A stretch of DNA of 64,000 nt. Origin: Lactococcus lactis (GTDB taxonomy: Bacteria > Bacillota > Bacilli > Lactobacillales > Streptococcaceae). Positions 36,961-47,425 of the stretch are shown here, piece by piece. The stretch's first letter is position 1; every line of letters starts with the position of its first letter. The translations under genes and the position numbers were made by a program. The notes under the pieces were generated by a model. That model was not told where the DNA came from, did no database searches, and saw nothing but the letters and a program-made list of their open reading frames with translations. The DNA is taken from NCBI RefSeq assembly GCF_029023865.1, contig NZ_CP118969.1, positions 2,108,001-2,172,000 of the forward strand, in the 5' to 3' direction.

Positions 36961-38223
36961 TTATTTAAAAGTTTCGACGATTAATACGATATTGAGTAAA
37001 GTTACAAAAACTCCTGTTGCTAATAAGAGCCACTTTGTAAACCAAACATTTTTATATTTGCCCATTACCCTTTTAGAACTTGTCAAATAAATTTGCAAAA
37101 AGATAGTAATTGGTAATTGGATACTTAAGAAAACCTGTGAATAAATTAAAATATTAAAGGGCGAAGTCACAAAACTTAAAGCGCAAATAGCAATCGTTGC
37201 TCCAATTATTGTGATTAAAACACCTAATTTACTATGTGGGTCTTGTGCATCATAAGGTTCTGCAAAGATTCCTGCAAAAATTGACCCACCTGCCATTCCG
37301 GCTGTTACCGATGAGGCTACTCCTGCAAAAAGAAAAGCAATCGCAAAAATAATTGCAGCCACTGGACCAAGGAGAGGAACGAGCATTTCTTGTGCTTGAT
37401 TAATTTCTGTTACAATTCGAGGGAAAAATAAAGCCGCAGCAATGATAATAATTGCAGAATTAATCACCCAGCCTAGAAACATTGAAAAAATTGTATCAAA
37501 GAACTCAAAACGCAATTGTCTTTCCATCACCGCTTCATCTTTTAAATTCCACTGACGACTTTGAATAACTTCCGAGTGTAAAAATAGATTATGTGGCATG
37601 ACAACAGCCCCTAGGGCTGACATGATGATTGGCATTGATTTTGCATCAGCAAAAGGAATGACCATTCCTTTTGCTGCTTGTCCCCAATTAATATGTGGAA
37701 TAATAAAAATTTCTAGTAAAAGTGCAATCCCAATCAAACTTACAAAACCAATAATAACTTTTTCAATTTTAGGATATGAATTACTAAACAAAAACCAGAT
37801 AACCAAACCAGCTGTTAAAATTGCTCCTACCACAATTGGTAATTTAAAGAGCATTTGCAAAGCTATTGCTCCACCCAAAATTTCAGCAACTGCTGTCGAA
37901 ATAGAAGCTAAAACTCCCGTTCCCAAAACTGTTCTACTGAGCCAGGGTCTAAGGTATTGGGTCGCATTTTCTGACAAACACTTTCCTGTGACAATCCCTA
38001 AGTGGGCCACATTATGCTGGAGAAAAGCCAACATAATTGTTGATAGTGTAATTACCCAAAGTAATTTATAACCAAATTGAGAACCCGCAGCAAGATTGGC
38101 AGCCCAATTTCCTGGATCTATAAATCCCACCGCAACAATCAATCCTGGTCCAACATACTTCAAAAAATCAAGGGCTGGATATTTTTTATCTTGTAAAAAT
38201 CGCCTCATTTTTATCCTTTTCAT
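36961..38223 (-). CDS. mntH: Nramp-type Mn2+/H+ symporter (MntH)
   Basis: 420 residues with about 11 membrane helices. Metal-site motifs are intact: FIDPGNWAANL (helix 1, DPGN) and VVMPHNLFLHSEV (helix 6, MPHN). It imports Mn2+ and perhaps Fe2+. ATG 38223 follows AAGGAAG; a GTG six bases earlier is also possible. Two of the helices are followed by the typical SGM-like GGSIFAGIFAEP loop. Confidence 0.93.
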   Translation of the reverse strand: MKRIKMRRFLQDKKYPALDFLKYVGPGLIVAVGFIDPGNWAANLAAGSQFGYKLLWVITLSTIMLAFLQHNVAHLGIVTGKCLSENATQYLRPWLSRTVLGTGVLASISTAVAEILGGAIALQMLFKLPIVVGAILTAGLVIWFLFSNSYPKIEKVIIGFVSLIGIALLLEIFIIPHINWGQAAKGMVIPFADAKSMPIIMSALGAVVMPHNLFLHSEVIQSRQWNLKDEAVMERQLRFEFFDTIFSMFLGWVINSAIIIIAAALFFPRIVTEINQAQEMLVPLLGPVAAIIFAIAFLFAGVASSVTAGMAGGSIFAGIFAEPYDAQDPHSKLGVLITIIGATIAICALSFVTSPFNILIYSQVFLSIQLPITIFLQIYLTSSKRVMGKYKNVWFTKWLLLATGVFVTLLNIVLIVETFK

Positions 38224-38280
38224 TTTCACTTCCTTTTGGACAATTATAGCATGCAGCTTTTAAGAGTTCAACTTTACAAA

Positions 38281-38313
38281 ATAAAAAACCGTCAGTAAAT
38301 TTTACTGACGGTC
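38281..38313. terminator. Terminator of the nitroreductase gene
   Basis: AAAACCGTCAGTAAA, TTTTACTGACGGT; perfect stem using the ACTGAC motif. Confidence 0.8.
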
Positions 38314-38328
38314 ATTAAAAATGATTGA

Positions 38329-38937
38329 TTATTTAGCAACGATGAAACGGTCTGCATCATCCATGAAAGTTTTTTCGCCAGGAGGTGCTTCGATTGAACC
38401 AAATACAAGTTGTCCACGAAGTTTCCAGCTTTCTGGAAGATTCCATTCTTTAGCAACAGCTTCGTCAATCAATGGATTGTAGTGTTGCAAGTTAGCGCCT
38501 AAACCTAGTTCAGCAAGAGCAGTCCATACATTTACAGAAATAATTCCTGAACCTTGTTCTGACCAAACTGGGAAGTTATCTGCATAAAGAGCAAATTGTT
38601 CTTGAAGATTTTTAACAACTGCTTGGTCTTCAAAGAAAAGAATTGTACCAAAAGCAGCTTTAAATCCATCAAGTTTTGCACGTGTGTTATCCCAAGCTGA
38701 TTCAGGAACACCTTGTGCTTCCATGGCTGCTTTAAGTTCTGGGGCAACAATTTCATTCCAAAGTTTATCTTGGGCATCACCTGTGAGAATCAAAAGACGT
38801 CCAGTTTGTGAATTGAAAGCTGTTGGTGAAAAACGTACAGCTTCTTTAATTGTTTCAATCACTTTTTCTTCATCTTGAACGTTTCTTCCAAGAGCGTAGA
38901 TTGTGCGACGGTTTTCTAATGATTTAATGAATGACAT
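38329..38937 (-). CDS. Nitroreductase family NAD(P)H oxidoreductase
   Basis: 202 residues. FMN-dependent nitroreductase fold: SLENRRTIYALGRN at the start (RRT FMN contact), AVRFSPTAFNSQTGRLLIL, and the C-terminal GANLQHYNPLIDEAV. It likely reduces quinones or nitro compounds. It stands alone between two terminators. A strong GGAAGT site precedes the ATG. Confidence 0.9.
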   Translation of the reverse strand: MSFIKSLENRRTIYALGRNVQDEEKVIETIKEAVRFSPTAFNSQTGRLLILTGDAQDKLWNEIVAPELKAAMEAQGVPESAWDNTRAKLDGFKAAFGTILFFEDQAVVKNLQEQFALYADNFPVWSEQGSGIISVNVWTALAELGLGANLQHYNPLIDEAVAKEWNLPESWKLRGQLVFGSIEAPPGEKTFMDDADRFIVAK

Positions 38938-39044
38938 AATAATTACTTCCTTTTTTGTTTTTATTGTTTACATATGTAATCTTATCAAATAAATTTACAC
39001 TTGTAAACTATTTTGATTCAAAAAATTACTTTTTTTATAAAATA

Positions 39045-39075
39045 AAAAAATCCCTATTTGAAATAGGGATAAATT
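39045..39075. terminator. Terminator of upp
   Basis: AAATCCCTATTT, GAA, ATAGGGATAAATTT with flanking A and T runs. Confidence 0.8.
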
Positions 39076-39077
39076 TA

Positions 39078-39713
39078 TTATTTAGTACCGAACAAACGGT
39101 CTCCAGCATCACCAAGACCTGGGACAATATAACCATGTTCATTAAGTTTTTCATCCAAAGCTGCAGTATAAATTTCAATATCTGGATGTGCTTCTTGGAG
39201 AGCTTTCACTCCTTCTGGTGCAGCAACAAGACAAACAAATTTAATATTTTCTGCTTTAGCATTTCGTTTTTTAAGAGAATCAACTGCTAAAATTGCTGAA
39301 CCACCAGTCGCAAGCATTGGGTCAACAAGGAAAATTTGACGGTCAGCAATGTCGGCTGGAAGTTTCACTAAATATTCAACTGGTTTAAGTGTTTCTTCGT
39401 CACGATACATTCCGATATGCCCTACACGAGCAGCTGGAATCAATTTCAAAATTCCGTCTACCATCCCAATACCAGCACGCAAGATTGGTACAATCGCTAA
39501 TTTTTTACCTGCGATTTGTTTAACCGTCGTTTTTTGAACGGGTGTTTCGATTTCGACATCTTCAAGGGGTAAATCTCTTGATACTTCGTAGGCCATGAGC
39601 ATTCCAATTTCATCAACAAGTTCACGGAATTCTTTTGTCGATGCCTCTTTACGACGCAAGATTGAGAGTTTGTGTTGAATCAATGGATGTTCTACGACTT
39701 GAAATTTTGACAT
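39078..39713 (-). CDS. upp: Uracil phosphoribosyltransferase
   Basis: 211 residues. It makes UMP from uracil and PRPP. PRPP loop [20 protein letters not shown] at about 128-147; uracil site [13 protein letters not shown] near the end. Length matches the family. AAAGGAAA precedes the ATG. Confidence 0.97.
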   Translation of the reverse strand: MSKFQVVEHPLIQHKLSILRRKEASTKEFRELVDEIGMLMAYEVSRDLPLEDVEIETPVQKTTVKQIAGKKLAIVPILRAGIGMVDGILKLIPAARVGHIGMYRDEETLKPVEYLVKLPADIADRQIFLVDPMLATGGSAILAVDSLKKRNAKAENIKFVCLVAAPEGVKALQEAHPDIEIYTAALDEKLNEHGYIVPGLGDAGDRLFGTK

Positions 39714-39938
39714 TTTGATTTTCCTTTCGCTAGATCCCTTTGCTAAGCAAAGTTCAGATTTGTAAACTGCCTTTAAAAGGCAATTTTGCTAATTTTAGGC
39801 AAAATTTTTTAGAGCCTAGCAAGTTCGCTATTCTCTAAAAGCATTTTTTCTATTTTACCACTTTTTTGGTCTTTTTGGGAGGAATAAGATGAAATTTAAA
39901 AAAATTTAAATTTTTCGTCTTTTATTCTTTATTTTTTC

Positions 39939-41078
39939 TTAATTATCATATTTTTTCAAGACCATTTTAATTAAAAATGGTGCTAATACAGTTGCTAAAA
40001 TAATCACGATAACCAGCTCCGAATAAACTTCATCTGTAATAATGGCACTCGTCAGACCAATTTGAGCCACAATCAGGGCCATTTCTCCTCGTGAAATCAT
40101 TCCTGTTCCAATCAACATACTCTCACCAGTACTTAATTTACTTGCTTTTCCAACAAAATAGGCGGGGATAAATTTTGTCAAAATTGCTAAGAAGGTAAAG
40201 AGTAAAATTATCCAAGGATGATGAATTAAACTATCGAATTGAACAGATATGGCGATAAGTACAAAGAATACTGGGATAAAAATAACATAACCGATTGCTG
40301 AAGTATATTCTTCAATCTTATGACTTACTTCTGTTTGTGAAATAGCAAGTCCTGCAAAGAAACTACCTATTACCGCTGACATTCCTACGCTATCAGCAAG
40401 TAGACTTAAGCCCAAACAAATAATCAAGGCAACAATCGTATTTTTGTTGGCAATGGGTAGTTTTTGGACGAATTTCCAAAATCTTGGAATAAGCTTATGC
40501 ACAAGAAATAAAAAGGCAAAAAGGAGAAGTTCAAGCAAAAATTGGATGAAAAGATGAGAACCAGAACCACCATTTTTAAAACTAGTAAAAATTGATAAAA
40601 TCAATACAGCTAAAATATCATCAACAACTGCTGCTCCTAGAATAATCGAACCTGCACGTGTACTGAGTTTACCATATTCTTGTAAGACTTCAACCGTAAT
40701 CGACACTGAGGTCGCAGCGAAAACAATTCCATAAAAGAAACTGGTCGATATTCCGTAACCAAAGCCAAAAGCAACAAGTCCAAAGGCAATTAATGGCACA
40801 ATTACACCACCAACTGCAACGAGCATTGATGCTTTAAAATTTTTCTTTAGAACAGTTAAATCACTCTCAATTCCCGCTAAGAACATGAGTAAGATAACCC
40901 CAATCTCAGACATTACTTCTAGAACATGACCGCTATGAACCAAGCCTAAAACTGATGGAGCAATCAAAATCCCAACAAGCATTTGTCCAACGACAGCTGG
41001 AATTTTAAGGCGTCTTGAAACAAGAGTAGCAATTAAAGAGGCAATTAAAACAATTGTGAGTTGTAAAATATCATTCAT
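39939..41078 (-). CDS. CPA2 family cation:proton antiporter
   Basis: 379 residues with about 12 membrane helices and no C-terminal TrkA-N or RCK domain, so it is a short form. Signature regions: PAVVGQMLVGILIAPS, MLMFLAGIESDL-like text, and VVDDILAVLIL (the Asp pair of CPA2 transporters). It probably exchanges Na+ or K+ for H+. It has no close partner genes. Confidence 0.9.
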   Translation of the reverse strand: MNDILQLTIVLIASLIATLVSRRLKIPAVVGQMLVGILIAPSVLGLVHSGHVLEVMSEIGVILLMFLAGIESDLTVLKKNFKASMLVAVGGVIVPLIAFGLVAFGFGYGISTSFFYGIVFAATSVSITVEVLQEYGKLSTRAGSIILGAAVVDDILAVLILSIFTSFKNGGSGSHLFIQFLLELLLFAFLFLVHKLIPRFWKFVQKLPIANKNTIVALIICLGLSLLADSVGMSAVIGSFFAGLAISQTEVSHKIEEYTSAIGYVIFIPVFFVLIAISVQFDSLIHHPWIILLFTFLAILTKFIPAYFVGKASKLSTGESMLIGTGMISRGEMALIVAQIGLTSAIITDEVYSELVIVIILATVLAPFLIKMVLKKYDN

Positions 41079-41132
41079 AAGTTGATTTTAACATATTTTT
41101 CATTCTTAAAAACACATTTTCGACTAAAATCC

Positions 41133-42296
41133 TTAAATTTTGAATGTTTCTACGAGTCGTTTGCTTGCTTCTTCAATCAATGAGAAAGGTGCAGCAGCAT
41201 TTAATCTGGCATGCGCTTGTCCAGCTTTTCCAAAGCTTATTCCTTTATTTAGAATCACACCTGCCTCTTCTGCTAATTTTTCATCCAATACCTTATCTTC
41301 TAATTGATATTCAGAAAAATCAAGCCAAATTAAATAGGTTCCTTGAGGTTTCATTACTTTGATTTTTGTTTTTTGATGAAGTTCTGACTCAATATAAGTG
41401 ATATTTTTTTCAAGCACATTTTTGAGTTCATTTAACCATTCACTTCCATTTTCATAAGCAACTTTGGTGGCTAGCATTCCTAAAGTGCTAATTTCTTGTT
41501 GATTATTTGCTAGTCTTCTTTGCAAGTATTTTTCACGTAAATCTTGGTTTTCAATAATTGCATAAGCGCATTTCACACCAGCAATGTTAAAACTTTTAGT
41601 GGCAGAAGATAAAACAACTGAAAAATCTTTGAAGTCTTCTGAAAGAGTGTTAAAGGTCTGATGCTGATGACCAAACAATGTTAAATCTTGATGAATTTCA
41701 TCAGAAACGACAATCACATTATGCTTTTTACAAATTTGGCCAAGTTTTATCAGTTCTTCTTTCGTCCACACGCGCCCACCAGGATTGTGGGGGTTACAAA
41801 GAATATATAATTTCACGGAATTTTCAACAATTTCTTTTTCAAAAACTTCAAAATCAATTAGAAATTCCCCACTTTTTTCAATCAGTTTATTTTCAATTAG
41901 CTTTCGATTATTTAGCTTAACTGTTCTGGCAAACGGGGGATAAACAGGTGTGTTTATTAAAACAGCATCATTTTCTTTGGTCAATGCTTGAATGGCCAGA
42001 CCAATTCCTGGAACAACTCCTTCAACCAAAATTAAAGCTTCTTTAGAAAAGTCATACTGATGTTGATTTTTTTCCCAATTTTGAATGCTTTTAATTAAAT
42101 CTTCTTCAACATAAGCATATCCATAAACTCCATAGTCTGCGTAATCATGGATACTTTGTTTTATTTCTGGTAAGGCAAGAAAATCCATATCAGCCACCCA
42201 CAATGGAAGTTTATGAGGATTCTCTTTTATTTCTTGCCATTTTACAGAATTGTGGTCAAGTCGATTTGGAATGGTTGTAAAATCATATTTTGTCAT
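41133..42296 (-). CDS. PLP-dependent C-S lyase / aminotransferase (MalY/PatB type, YtjE-like)
   Basis: 387 residues. Class-I aminotransferase fold: PLWVADMDF at the start, YGVYGYAY, NPHNPGGRVW, VSDEIHQDL (Asp-Glu-Ile-His) and the lysine SSATKSFNIAGVKCAY. This is the MalY/PatB subgroup that splits cystathionine or cysteine. L. lactis YtjE has C-S lyase activity and this is probably its counterpart. It lies next to metB and metA. Confidence 0.88.
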   Translation of the reverse strand: MTKYDFTTIPNRLDHNSVKWQEIKENPHKLPLWVADMDFLALPEIKQSIHDYADYGVYGYAYVEEDLIKSIQNWEKNQHQYDFSKEALILVEGVVPGIGLAIQALTKENDAVLINTPVYPPFARTVKLNNRKLIENKLIEKSGEFLIDFEVFEKEIVENSVKLYILCNPHNPGGRVWTKEELIKLGQICKKHNVIVVSDEIHQDLTLFGHQHQTFNTLSEDFKDFSVVLSSATKSFNIAGVKCAYAIIENQDLREKYLQRRLANNQQEISTLGMLATKVAYENGSEWLNELKNVLEKNITYIESELHQKTKIKVMKPQGTYLIWLDFSEYQLEDKVLDEKLAEEAGVILNKGISFGKAGQAHARLNAAAPFSLIEEASKRLVETFKI

Positions 42297-42322
42297 TTTT
42301 ATACTCTCTTTTTTCTTTTCAT

Positions 42323-42390
42323 CATAGGATAACTGTCACTGCTTTAACAGTTTACAGATATGCTAGTAGTTCCATCAGTAAAAAATTTAC
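42323..42390. repeat. Dispersed repeat, diverged copy upstream of the C-S lyase gene
   Basis: CATAGGATA...TTACAGATATGCTAGTAG...CCATCAGTAA. It shares both ends with the copy in the metK leader. Confidence 0.65.
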
Positions 42391-42435
42391 TGACAGAACA
42401 TATTTTAGCACTTATGGATACGCTGGTAGTCTCAT

Positions 42436-42549
42436 CATAGGATAGCCGTTGGCGTTTCGCTTTAGCGGATAGACAAAACGGACAGCATAGCACGCAGTGC
42501 GTAGATAGCCTTTACGGATATGCTAGTTTGTTCATCAGTAATTTTTTAA
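42436..42549. repeat. Dispersed repeat, long copy next to the metB 3' end
   Basis: Begins CATAGGATAGCCGTTGGCG and ends TTACGGATATGCTAGT...TTCATCAGTAATTTTTT. Extra bases in the middle include the hairpin GCACGCAGTGC. The right end overlaps the metB stop. Confidence 0.75.
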
Positions 42550-43634
42550 TTTTCTAAAGCTTCTTTGAGGTCTTCTATTAAATCGCGAACATCTTCTATC
42601 CCAATCGAAAGGCGAAGCAAATCATCTGTTAAACCATAACTTTCTCTAATCTCAAGTGGAATATCATGGTGAGTTTGCGCTGTTGGATAAGTGATTAAAG
42701 ATTCAACACCTCCTAAGCTTTCAGCAAATGTAAAAACGCTCAAGTGATTTTAAATAGCGGGAATTTTGTTTTTGTCAGTAACTTTTAGAGAAATCATGCC
42801 ACCTAATCCTGGGTAAAGTACTTCTTTTACTGACGGAAGTTTTTTTAGGAAAGTCACAATTTTTTGGGCATTTTTAGTTGCCCTCTCCATTCTGAGGCTT
42901 AAAGTTTTCAAGCCTCGCATGACAAGATAGCTATCAAACGGAGAAAGAACTGCTCCTGTAGTATTGAGCTGATATAATAATCTTTCATAAAGATCTTCAT
43001 CATAAACAATGACCGCTCCAGCCAAGACGTCATTATGTCCTGATAAATATTTTGTTGCCGAATGAATCACTAAATCCGCACCCAATTCTAATGGTTTTTG
43101 ATAAATTGGGGTATAAAAAGTATTGTCAACAATCACTTTTGCATGATATGCCTGTGCTTTATTGGCGATTTTTTCAATATTATATTTAACCATCATTGGA
43201 TTTGTCGGTGTTTCAATATAAACAATATCAGTATTTTCATCTATTAGCTCAAGCATTTCTTTTTCAGTTTTAGCATAGGAAAAGCAAAATCGCCCCTCTT
43301 TTTCTTGTTCATCGAACCAGCGAAATGAACCTCCATACAAATCTCGACTGGCAACGATTTTGGAACCGACTGGAAAAACTGAAAAGGCCAAGACAATTGC
43401 AGCCATTCCTGACGAAGTTGCTAGAGCAAATTGTCCTGATTCAATTGAAGCAAGTGCTTCTTCCAAGGTTGCTCTTGTTGGATTTTTGGTTCTGGTGTAA
43501 TCAAAGCCAGTCGATTGACCAAATTCTGGATGTTGATAGGTCGTTGAAAAATGCAAAGGACTAACTAAAGCTCCCGTTGCCTCATCTTGATGAATTCCGA
43601 CTTGCGCCAATAAAGTATCTAATCTTTTATCCAT
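42546..43634 (-). pseudogene. metB: Cystathionine gamma-synthase/lyase (metB) with an in-frame stop
   Basis: The N-terminal 294 residues (with PLP motif YSGHNDVLAG-like SATKYLSGHND) run to a TAA at 42750-42752. The same frame continues directly with [19 protein letters not shown] to a normal end at 42546. Homologues read through this point with a hydrophobic residue, so a TTA to TAA change is the simplest cause. The gene should join homoserine esters with cysteine for methionine synthesis. Start at ATG 43634 has GAGG upstream. As it stands it is broken unless suppressed. Confidence 0.88.
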
Positions 43635-43670
43635 AAATTTCCTCATTTTTTAACTCATTATTTTTTACTT

Positions 43671-44630
43671 TTACTCTTTTTGATTAAAATCATAATTTTC
43701 TTCATTCAAATGTTGACTCAGACGTTCTCCTAGATAAGGCGTTCCTTGATAAACCGCATAATTCAACCAATTTGAAAAAAAGAGGGAAGCTGCTGAAGCC
43801 CAAGTACTTTTTGGCTTATTTTTATCATCATTTTCTGGAAAATAATTTTGGGGAAGATTGGGTTTCAGTCCTTCTTCTTTATCTCTCTCATATTCCCAAG
43901 CTAAAGTTTCACGGTCATATTCTAAATGGCCAAAAAGGTAAATTTCACGCAAATTTTTCTTCGCTAAAATTGAAAATCCGGTTTCTTTGGAGCTTGACAA
44001 GACTTCCAAATCAGGTACTTTTTTTATTTCTGATGGATTTGATTGGGTATATCGCGATTGTGGATAATTAAAAAAATCATCAAATCCTCTAAATAATGGA
44101 TTTTTAGGTTGCTCTACTGAGCTTTTGTAAATACCACACAATTTTTGCGGAAGATTTTCTTTAGTTACACCATAGCGAGCATAAAGTGCCGCTTGTGCCC
44201 CCCAACAAATATGCAGACTTGAATAGACATGGCTTTTAGACCAGTCAATAATTTTCAAAAGCTCACTCCAATAGTCCACTTCTTCAAAGTTTAACTGCTC
44301 AACCGGAGCTCCTGTGACAATTAATCCGTCGTAATATTGACTCTTAATCTCAGAAAAAGATTTATAGAAGGAATCTAAATGCCCTTGTTTCGTATTTTTA
44401 AAATCATGAGAAGTCATATATAAAAATTCAACATTAATTTGTAATGGAGTGTTCGATAGTAATCGTAAAATTTGTCTTTCAGTTATTAATTTACGCGGCA
44501 TGAGATTGACCACCAGCAAATTTAAAGGGCGAATATTTTGATTCTTCGCTCGTTCATCATTCATAACAAAAATATTATCCGCTCGCAAATCATCAATTGC
44601 GGGCAGACCTTCAATCACTTTTACCGGCAT
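43671..44630 (-). CDS. metA: Homoserine O-acyltransferase (MetA type)
   Basis: 319 residues, usual length. It activates homoserine with acetyl- or succinyl-CoA at the start of methionine synthesis; many Firmicute MetA proteins use acetyl-CoA. Motifs: [50 protein letters not shown] with the catalytic Cys, and [10 protein letters not shown] with His. It is 36 bp upstream of the broken metB, so the transsulfuration route is interrupted after this step. Confidence 0.95.
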   Translation of the reverse strand: MPVKVIEGLPAIDDLRADNIFVMNDERAKNQNIRPLNLLVVNLMPRKLITERQILRLLSNTPLQINVEFLYMTSHDFKNTKQGHLDSFYKSFSEIKSQYYDGLIVTGAPVEQLNFEEVDYWSELLKIIDWSKSHVYSSLHICWGAQAALYARYGVTKENLPQKLCGIYKSSVEQPKNPLFRGFDDFFNYPQSRYTQSNPSEIKKVPDLEVLSSSKETGFSILAKKNLREIYLFGHLEYDRETLAWEYERDKEEGLKPNLPQNYFPENDDKNKPKSTWASAASLFFSNWLNYAVYQGTPYLGERLSQHLNEENYDFNQKE

Positions 44631-44663
44631 AAATCACTCAACTTTCAAATAGAATTAGACTCA

Positions 44664-44691
44664 ATTATAGCCCTTCGTGATTTTTTTGCAA
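44664..44691 (-). promoter_or_regulatory. metA-metB promoter
   Basis: TTGCAA (44686-44691), 16-bp spacer, TATAAT (44664-44669). The start would be about 27 bp before the metA ATG. Confidence 0.55.
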
Positions 44692-44750
44692 TAGTCTCGC
44701 ATTTTAATTCTGTGATGGTCTAATTTAAAATTTTTAATCTTATAATAAAA

Positions 44751-44778
44751 CTTGCCTATGGCAAGTCTCGTTTTGTAT
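44751..44778. terminator. Terminator of the Nudix gene
   Basis: ACTTGCC, TAT, GGCAAGT with an A-rich left flank that gives U on the minus strand. Confidence 0.75.
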
Positions 44779-44783
44779 TTTAT

Positions 44784-45344
44784 TTATTTATTTATAATTC
44801 GAGCAATGATTTTATCATAGATTACTCTCATTTCTTTTTCTGAGGATTTTTCGGAAAATTTTTCTAGGGGAATCCAGGCTAATCCCCCTGTTTCATCCGT
44901 ATTCTTTTGAAGTGAATCACTTTCCTTTGCTTCAAATAAAAAAGTAACATTAAGATGAATATGAGCACTGACATAACCATATTTTCTGTGATGATGTCCA
45001 AAAACAGGTAAGGCTTCAATTGAAATTGGCATTTCTGAAAGTTTTTTGAAAGATCGCAGTCCCGTTTCTTCTTGAACTTCTTTTACCGCTACAGCTAATA
45101 AGTCAGCATTGCCATCAGCATGGCCGCCTACCCAACCCCAACTTTGATAAATCTTATGATAAATTCCTAAAATTTTATCATGACTTTCATTCAAAACAAA
45201 TGCACTTGCTGTAAAATGTGCAATAGAAGACCGATTCAAATTTTTTTCATCAGCTGCAAAATCTTGAAAAACTTTAAAATCTGTTTTTTCTTGCTGACCT
45301 TCTGGTACAAAATTCTCTAATAATTTTTCTATTTGATTTTTCAT
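44784..45344 (-). CDS. Nudix hydrolase
   Basis: 186 residues. The Nudix box is present with substitutions: GGHADGNADLLAVAVKEVQEETG at about residues 75-97 (shortened pattern G-H-x-D-x3-D...KE-V-x-EE-x-G). The early Glu is Asn here, as in a subgroup that hydrolyses small NDP or isopentenyl-type substrates. The substrate is unknown. It follows the AEC transporter gene by 8 bp and is probably co-transcribed. Confidence 0.85.
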   Translation of the reverse strand: MKNQIEKLLENFVPEGQQEKTDFKVFQDFAADEKNLNRSSIAHFTASAFVLNESHDKILGIYHKIYQSWGWVGGHADGNADLLAVAVKEVQEETGLRSFKKLSEMPISIEALPVFGHHHRKYGYVSAHIHLNVTFLFEAKESDSLQKNTDETGGLAWIPLEKFSEKSSEKEMRVIYDKIIARIINK

Positions 45345-45352
45345 TTTTCACC

Positions 45353-46261
45353 TCACAAAATTATTACAATGATACTCATTAAAATTAAAGAAATAAACAT
45401 GGATAAACTTATTGTCAATCCAGCTAAGGCCTTATCATTTCCAAGTTCTATAGCCTGAATCATATGTAAAAAGGACATTGGGCAAAAGAAGATTAATAAA
45501 AGAATTTCTTTTATTATAGCTGGAAATGGAAGGAAAAAATAAACCAAACTAGCTAAAATAAAGGCTAGTAAATAGCGCCAAGTCAATATTTTTAAGACAA
45601 GTTTTAATTTTCCCTTTGGCAGACGAAATTCCATAAAAAGCCCAATCGTAAAGATAGATAAAAGAGTATTAGCATTTGCTAAGGGGCGAATTGGAATCAG
45701 CCATTCATCCGGAAAAGATAGGCCGAAAATTGCTAAAATAAACATAAAAATATAAACAACAAAGGGTGGATTACGAAATAAGACGCCAAATATTTCTTGT
45801 AAGATAAAGCCGTGTTTTTTTCTACCACTTGAAAGTTCAACAATTGCTTGAGTAGTCCCTGTCACCATTAATGAATTTCCCATGTCAAACATGGCAAGAA
45901 ATGGAATTGCTGCTGGAAAAAAACTAGAAACAAAAGGAATTGAAAAATTTCCGATATTATAACCTGACAAATCAAACATATAAAGTCCACGTTCTTCAAC
46001 AGTAGCTTTTCGTCCAATAAATTTTCCTAGAAAAACTAAAAGAAGATTGAAAAAAAGTCCCATAAACATCAAGATAAAAAAAATATTAGAGAGTTTCGTA
46101 TGATTGACTCCAATTAAAATTGTTGCTGGCAAGGTTAGATAAACAACCATTTTTGAAGTTAATGCTCCGTCTTTTTGATGAAGAATTCTAATTTTCTTTA
46201 GTAGGAGAGCTAAAAATAAAACAAGCATGATACTCAAGGCGTTGAGAAGAATTGTAGTCAT
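45353..46261 (-). CDS. AEC (auxin efflux carrier) family transporter
   Basis: 302 residues with about ten membrane helices in two halves. Motifs of the family: TLPATILIGVNHTKL, YNIGNFSIPFVSSFF (Asn in the first half). Bacterial AEC members move malate or other organic acids. The substrate here is not predictable. It precedes the Nudix gene in one unit. Confidence 0.88.
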   Translation of the reverse strand: MTTILLNALSIMLVLFLALLLKKIRILHQKDGALTSKMVVYLTLPATILIGVNHTKLSNIFFILMFMGLFFNLLLVFLGKFIGRKATVEERGLYMFDLSGYNIGNFSIPFVSSFFPAAIPFLAMFDMGNSLMVTGTTQAIVELSSGRKKHGFILQEIFGVLFRNPPFVVYIFMFILAIFGLSFPDEWLIPIRPLANANTLLSIFTIGLFMEFRLPKGKLKLVLKILTWRYLLAFILASLVYFFLPFPAIIKEILLLIFFCPMSFLHMIQAIELGNDKALAGLTISLSMFISLILMSIIVIIL

Positions 46262-46361
46262 TATTTTACTTTCTGTCAGTCGTTTTTTATTCTGTCAGTA
46301 ATTTTGTAACTCCTAAGTTTACTGACAGCCTATCTCAATTAATTCTAGCATTTTTTTAAGC

Positions 46362-46393
46362 AAAAACTCCCGTAAAAATACGAGAGTCTTTTT
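46362..46393. terminator. Terminator of the epimerase-like gene
   Basis: ACTCCCGTA, AAAA, TACGAGAGT with flanking A and T runs. Confidence 0.8.
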
Positions 46394-46396
46394 TGA

Positions 46397-47266
46397 TTAT
46401 TTAATTTCAATGGTATATTCACAAGAAAATTTTCCTTCTGGTGCCAATTGATTGATTCCAAATTTGTTGGTAATATCTCCATCAGTATTTTCATCATCTG
46501 CAATTCCACACCAAGGTTCGATACAAACAAAGGGTGCTTCATTTGGATAAGGTGACCATAAACCAAAATAAGGCATATTTTTCCATGTTAGGCTGACTTC
46601 GTGGTCATCTAATTTATTGGTCAATGAAACTTTCATCTCCTTTGATGAGGTATAAACTAAAGCATCTTTATCAAAAAGTGCTCTTGTTAACGGAAGTTGA
46701 CTGACTTGACTTTCAACTCTTTCGTCTAGTTTCAAAGTTCCTGACGGTGGATCAAGTGGAATAAATGTCCGCTTTTCATCTGGTGAAATTATTAATTGGT
46801 AATCTTCAAAAGTTCCATTTTTTAAAGGAACATTGAAAGCTGGGTGAGCCCCTACGCCAAAAGACATGAATTTTTCATCTTCATTTTTCACTTCATAACG
46901 AACTCTAATTTTATTGTCTACTAGTTTATAAGAAACACGGAAAACAAAATGAAAGGGATAGTGATTTAAGCTATCTTCATTGTCACGAAGTTCAAAAACA
47001 AGTTCATCAGCTGATTTCTTAATTAATTCAAAGTCATTATCACGTGCAAAACCGTGTCCGCCCATTTTATAAGTTTTGTCATTATAGCGATATTCCCCAT
47101 TTTTCAATTTCCCTACGATTGGAAAGAGAACTGGAGCATGACGGCCCCAAAATTTTGCATCTGCTTGCCACAAATATTCAATATCATCATGTTGAATAGA
47201 ATGCATTTCTGCTCCAAAAGTATCCACAACAACATTTAAGTGGTCATTTTTTAAAGTGTAATTCAT
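46397..47266 (-). CDS. Aldose 1-epimerase family protein (LacX/YeaD-like)
   Basis: 289 residues. Galactose-mutarotase fold: FGAEMHSIQHDDIEYLWQ, RHAPVLFPIVGKL, MGGHGFARD (catalytic His), GVGAHPAFNVPL (second His), FVCIEPWCGIAD (catalytic Glu). It probably interconverts anomers of a hexose or hexose phosphate. It is like LacX of lactococci in size. It stands alone. Confidence 0.9.
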   Translation of the reverse strand: MNYTLKNDHLNVVVDTFGAEMHSIQHDDIEYLWQADAKFWGRHAPVLFPIVGKLKNGEYRYNDKTYKMGGHGFARDNDFELIKKSADELVFELRDNEDSLNHYPFHFVFRVSYKLVDNKIRVRYEVKNEDEKFMSFGVGAHPAFNVPLKNGTFEDYQLIISPDEKRTFIPLDPPSGTLKLDERVESQVSQLPLTRALFDKDALVYTSSKEMKVSLTNKLDDHEVSLTWKNMPYFGLWSPYPNEAPFVCIEPWCGIADDENTDGDITNKFGINQLAPEGKFSCEYTIEIK

Positions 47267-47425
47267 AAAAAACTCCTTATATTTTTTTAACTTCCTCTAT
47301 TTTACCATTTTTACTAACAAAAATTTCTGTCAGTAAAAAAATGTACGCCACACTTCAGAATGTTGACAAAGTACTTTCCACAAAAAATCAAAAAGTTAAA
47401 TTATGACTCAAATGTCTGTGGAAAT

